Below are positions 13,532-13,899 of a stretch of DNA of 13,899 bases, one piece after another. How positions within the stretch are numbered: the stretch's first letter is position 1; every line of letters begins with the position of its first letter. The stretch is from NCBI GenBank assembly GCA_021846485.1, contig JAJZWW010000038.1:1-13899 (forward strand), read 5' to 3'. The notes under the pieces were generated by a model that made no database searches, had not been told where the DNA came from, and saw only the letters and a program-made list of their open reading frames with translations. The DNA is from Actinomycetes bacterium. Its GTDB lineage: Bacteria; Actinomycetota; Acidimicrobiia; Acidimicrobiales; Palsa-688. Made by a program: the position numbers and the translations under genes.

Positions 13532-13586
13532 TATGCTCCGGGGGGTGGCGAGCAGAGCGACGGACATCGCGTCGCGAACCGGCTGA
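13532..13586 (+). promoter_or_regulatory. Possible promoter and 13-codon leader before the FIST gene
   Basis: TATGCT (13532-13537) followed by 7 nt and a GTG at 13545 repeats the leaderless layout. The GTG opens a frame of only 13 codons ending TGA at 13586, 13 nt before the FIST GTG. This resembles the small ORF before arc, but could be chance. Confidence 0.25.
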
Positions 13587-13599
13587 GCCGGGCGCCCCG

Positions 13600-13899
13600 G
13601 TGGCCGCCACCGCCGTGTCCACCCATCCGGTGACCTCCCTGGCCGCCGGCGAGGTCGCCGGCCAGCTCCTCGACGCCGGGGCGCGCCACGTCGACCTGGC
13701 GGTGGTCGTCGTCACCGCCGGCCACGCCGGCGCCCTGCCGGACCTGCTCGCCGCCTTCGAGCGCCTGGTCTGTCCCACGGTGCTGATCGCCACCGTCGCC
13801 GCTGGGCTCGCCGTGCTCTCCCCCGGCGCCACCGAGGTGACGCCCGCGGGGGGAGCCGTCCCCGGCGTGGCCGCGCTCGCCGGGTCGGTCGGCCCGCTC
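13600..13899 (+). CDS. FIST-domain protein (N-terminal part, cut by window end)
   Basis: The frame runs open off the end of the window, giving the first 100 residues. STHPVTSLAAGEVAGQLLDAG, DLAVVVVTAGHAGALPDLLAAF and CPTVLIATVAAG follow the pattern of FIST_N domains. These occur in bacterial signalling proteins and are thought to bind small ligands such as amino acids. The GTG at 13600 is the first usable start in this frame (another is at 13615); neither has a clear ribosome-binding site. A domain linked to small-ligand sensing next to a permease and an amidohydrolase is suggestive of a common substrate. The missing C-terminal part should carry FIST_C if this is a complete family member. Confidence 0.75.
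   Translation, partial: MAATAVSTHPVTSLAAGEVAGQLLDAGARHVDLAVVVVTAGHAGALPDLLAAFERLVCPTVLIATVAAGLAVLSPGATEVTPAGGAVPGVAALAGSVGPL

Overview
This is a very GC-rich, gene-dense actinobacterial window. It carries a complete pup-dop-arc-prcBA proteasome core, uses many GTG starts and joins most genes by 1-4 nt overlaps. An uncultured or deep-branching actinomycete, for example an Acidimicrobiia relative, fits best, but that class-level guess is inference. The first nine bases match the 3' end of the standard Illumina adapter, so position 1 is probably a raw contig end.

Region 1 (148-5314, minus strand) is the Pup-proteasome locus, transcribed arc > dop > pup > prcB > prcA. Arc is the ATPase ring, Dop deamidates Pup and removes it from substrates, Pup (ending GGQ) is the protein tag, and PrcB/PrcA form the 20S core. 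The ligase PafA is not present and may lie beyond the contig edge. A small Fe-S ferredoxin (5563-5796) diverges from arc, and a possible 29-codon leaderless upstream ORF ends inside the arc start codon.

Region 2 (5825-10151, minus strand) is a tightly packed operon. In transcription order it holds a decayed LON-domain gene, an actinobacterial holin-X membrane protein, two small membrane proteins, a ubiquitin-fold sulfur carrier (TtuB/MoaD-like), the tRNA thiolase TtuA, the tRNA m1A58 methyltransferase TrmI, and a MarP-like CvpA-trypsin membrane protease. TtuA, TtuB and TrmI together suggest a T-loop tRNA modification module (2-thio at position 54 and m1A58). A second ubiquitin-like protein is thus encoded about 7 kb from Pup.

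Region 3 (10230-13899, plus strand) is metabolic: a membrane fatty-acid desaturase, an APC amino-acid permease, an N-formylglutamate amidohydrolase-like enzyme, and the start of a FIST-domain sensor protein cut by the window end.

Several starts follow a TAG[C/G]GT hexamer by 6-7 nt, which is the layout of leaderless actinobacterial promoters. Two of these form a nearly mirror-image divergent pair around 10150-10232. I saw no tRNA, rRNA, CRISPR array or insertion sequence.
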